Below are positions 4,518-5,134 of a DNA stretch of 5,134 nt, in pieces. Origin of the DNA: Deltaproteobacteria bacterium. Lineage in GTDB: Bacteria > Desulfobacterota > Syntrophorhabdia > Syntrophorhabdales > Syntrophorhabdaceae. Where the stretch lies: NCBI GenBank assembly GCA_003506795.1, contig DNYO01000273.1, positions 1-5,134 on the forward strand, in the 5' to 3' direction. The notes under the pieces were generated by a model. The model had not been told where the DNA came from. It did no database searches and worked only from the letters and a program-made list of their open reading frames with translations. The translations under genes were made by a program, and so were the position numbers. Within the stretch, counting starts at the first letter, position 1; every line of letters starts with the position of its first letter.

Positions 4518-5134
4518 ATGGAAGAAGCTCATGACGAAACCTCATATATAAGGAAGGTCCTCGGGTCGGCGGGACAGGGCAGGGGTCTGAAGAAAAGAAC
4601 AATATGGCTTGCCTCGGCCGCGGCTGCAATCATTCTGACGGGGGCGGTCGTCCTATACGCATCGACGGGCAAATCGGAAGTTCGCTACAGGACGTCTGAG
4701 GTCAAGAAGGGCGACCTGACCGTCACCGTCACTGCCACGGGAACGCTGGAACCTGTCGAACAGGTTGAGGTCGGCACTGAGGTTTCGGGGACTATCAAGA
4801 CGGTTTCCGTGGATTTCAACGACAAAGTGAAGGTAGGGCAGGTCCTTGCAAAACTGGACACGACCAAGCTGGAGGCCCAGGTTCTCCAGTCGGAAGCGAC
4901 GTTGAACTACGCACGGGCGAAGCTCCTGGAGACACAGGCTACTGTCTCCGAAACGCAAAGCAAACTGAACCGGTTCAAGGAAAGCCTCGAACTCAGCGGC
5001 GGCAAGGTCCCTTCCCGGGCCGAATACGACTCCGCGGAGGCGGCATTCAAGCGTGCCAAAGCTCAGGAGGGGACGGCCCGCGCTGATATTGCGAAAGCTG
5101 AGGCGACCCTGAAAGCGAACAAATCCGATCTCTC
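4518..5134 (+). CDS. MacA/HlyD-type periplasmic adaptor of an efflux pump (N-terminal part, cut by window end)
   Basis: 205 codons are visible and the frame is open at the window edge. After a cytoplasmic stretch of about 28 residues comes one membrane helix (about 30-48, TIWLASAAAAIILTGAVVLY). Next is the first half of a barrel and lipoyl-type domain (KKGDLTVTVTATGTLEPVEQ, then VGTEVSGTIKTVSVDFNDKV and KVGQVLAKLD). The remainder, from KLEAQVLQSEATLNYARAKL on, is a helical coiled-coil hairpin rich in Ala, Glu and Lys. SGGKVPSRAEYDSAEAAF is the usual hairpin-tip region of MacA-like proteins. Such adaptors join an inner-membrane transporter (MacB-type ABC or RND) to an outer-membrane TolC-like channel. 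The transporter gene should lie downstream of this window. The family assignment is secure; MacA versus another HlyD subclass is not, so I give no symbol. An ECF-type promoter precedes it. Confidence 0.9.
   Translation, partial: MEEAHDETSYIRKVLGSAGQGRGLKKRTIWLASAAAAIILTGAVVLYASTGKSEVRYRTSEVKKGDLTVTVTATGTLEPVEQVEVGTEVSGTIKTVSVDFNDKVKVGQVLAKLDTTKLEAQVLQSEATLNYARAKLLETQATVSETQSKLNRFKESLELSGGKVPSRAEYDSAEAAFKRAKAQEGTARADIAKAEATLKANKSDL

Overview
The window looks like chromosomal DNA from a Gram-negative bacterium of moderately high GC. A Desulfobacterota/Nitrospirota-type lineage is a plausible guess, because TMTC-like glycosyltransferases with a TPR tail and ECF-sigma/LTxxQ-protein operons are common there. 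No rRNA or other marker gene supports this, so it stays an inference.

Layout. (1) Positions 1-2413, + strand: the probable last codons of an upstream gene (1-68), a secreted protein of unknown family with an Ig-like domain and a Ser/Thr/Pro-rich tail (80-1051), and, after a 3-nt gap, a polytopic TMTC-type (GT-C fold) glycosyltransferase with one C-terminal TPR (1055-2413). The last two are almost certainly co-transcribed. (2) Positions 2486 to about 4102, - strand, convergent with the first block: a compact operon read leftward, with an ECF sigma factor (start at 4102, possibly 4234), a small single-pass membrane protein that is a candidate anti-sigma factor (3162-3485), and a membrane-anchored periplasmic LTxxQ/Spy/CnrX-like protein (2486-3148). 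(3) Positions about 4103-4517: a regulatory intergenic region. (4) Position 4518 to the window edge, + strand: the N-terminal part of a MacA/HlyD-type periplasmic adaptor of an efflux system.

The main result is in the intergenic region. Two divergent copies of one bipartite motif, CTTGTAACC - 14 nt - TACGACTT (core TGTAAC-N17-CGAC), face outward, one toward the sigma operon and one toward the efflux adaptor. This has the form of an ECF-sigma promoter and closely resembles the known B. subtilis SigX type. The spacers between the two halves differ, while both halves and the spacing are identical. Between the two -35 elements lies an imperfect palindrome of about 130 bp built from inverted arrays of the heptamer RGGTAAT.

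The inferred model is a self-contained envelope-stress or toxic-compound circuit. The periplasmic LTxxQ protein senses a signal, the small single-pass protein holds the sigma factor, and the released sigma factor activates its own operon and the divergent efflux pump. The gene set parallels CnrYXH of Cupriavidus, but in the order sigma - anti-sigma - sensor, and the sensor appears to be an internally duplicated LTxxQ protein with few metal ligands.
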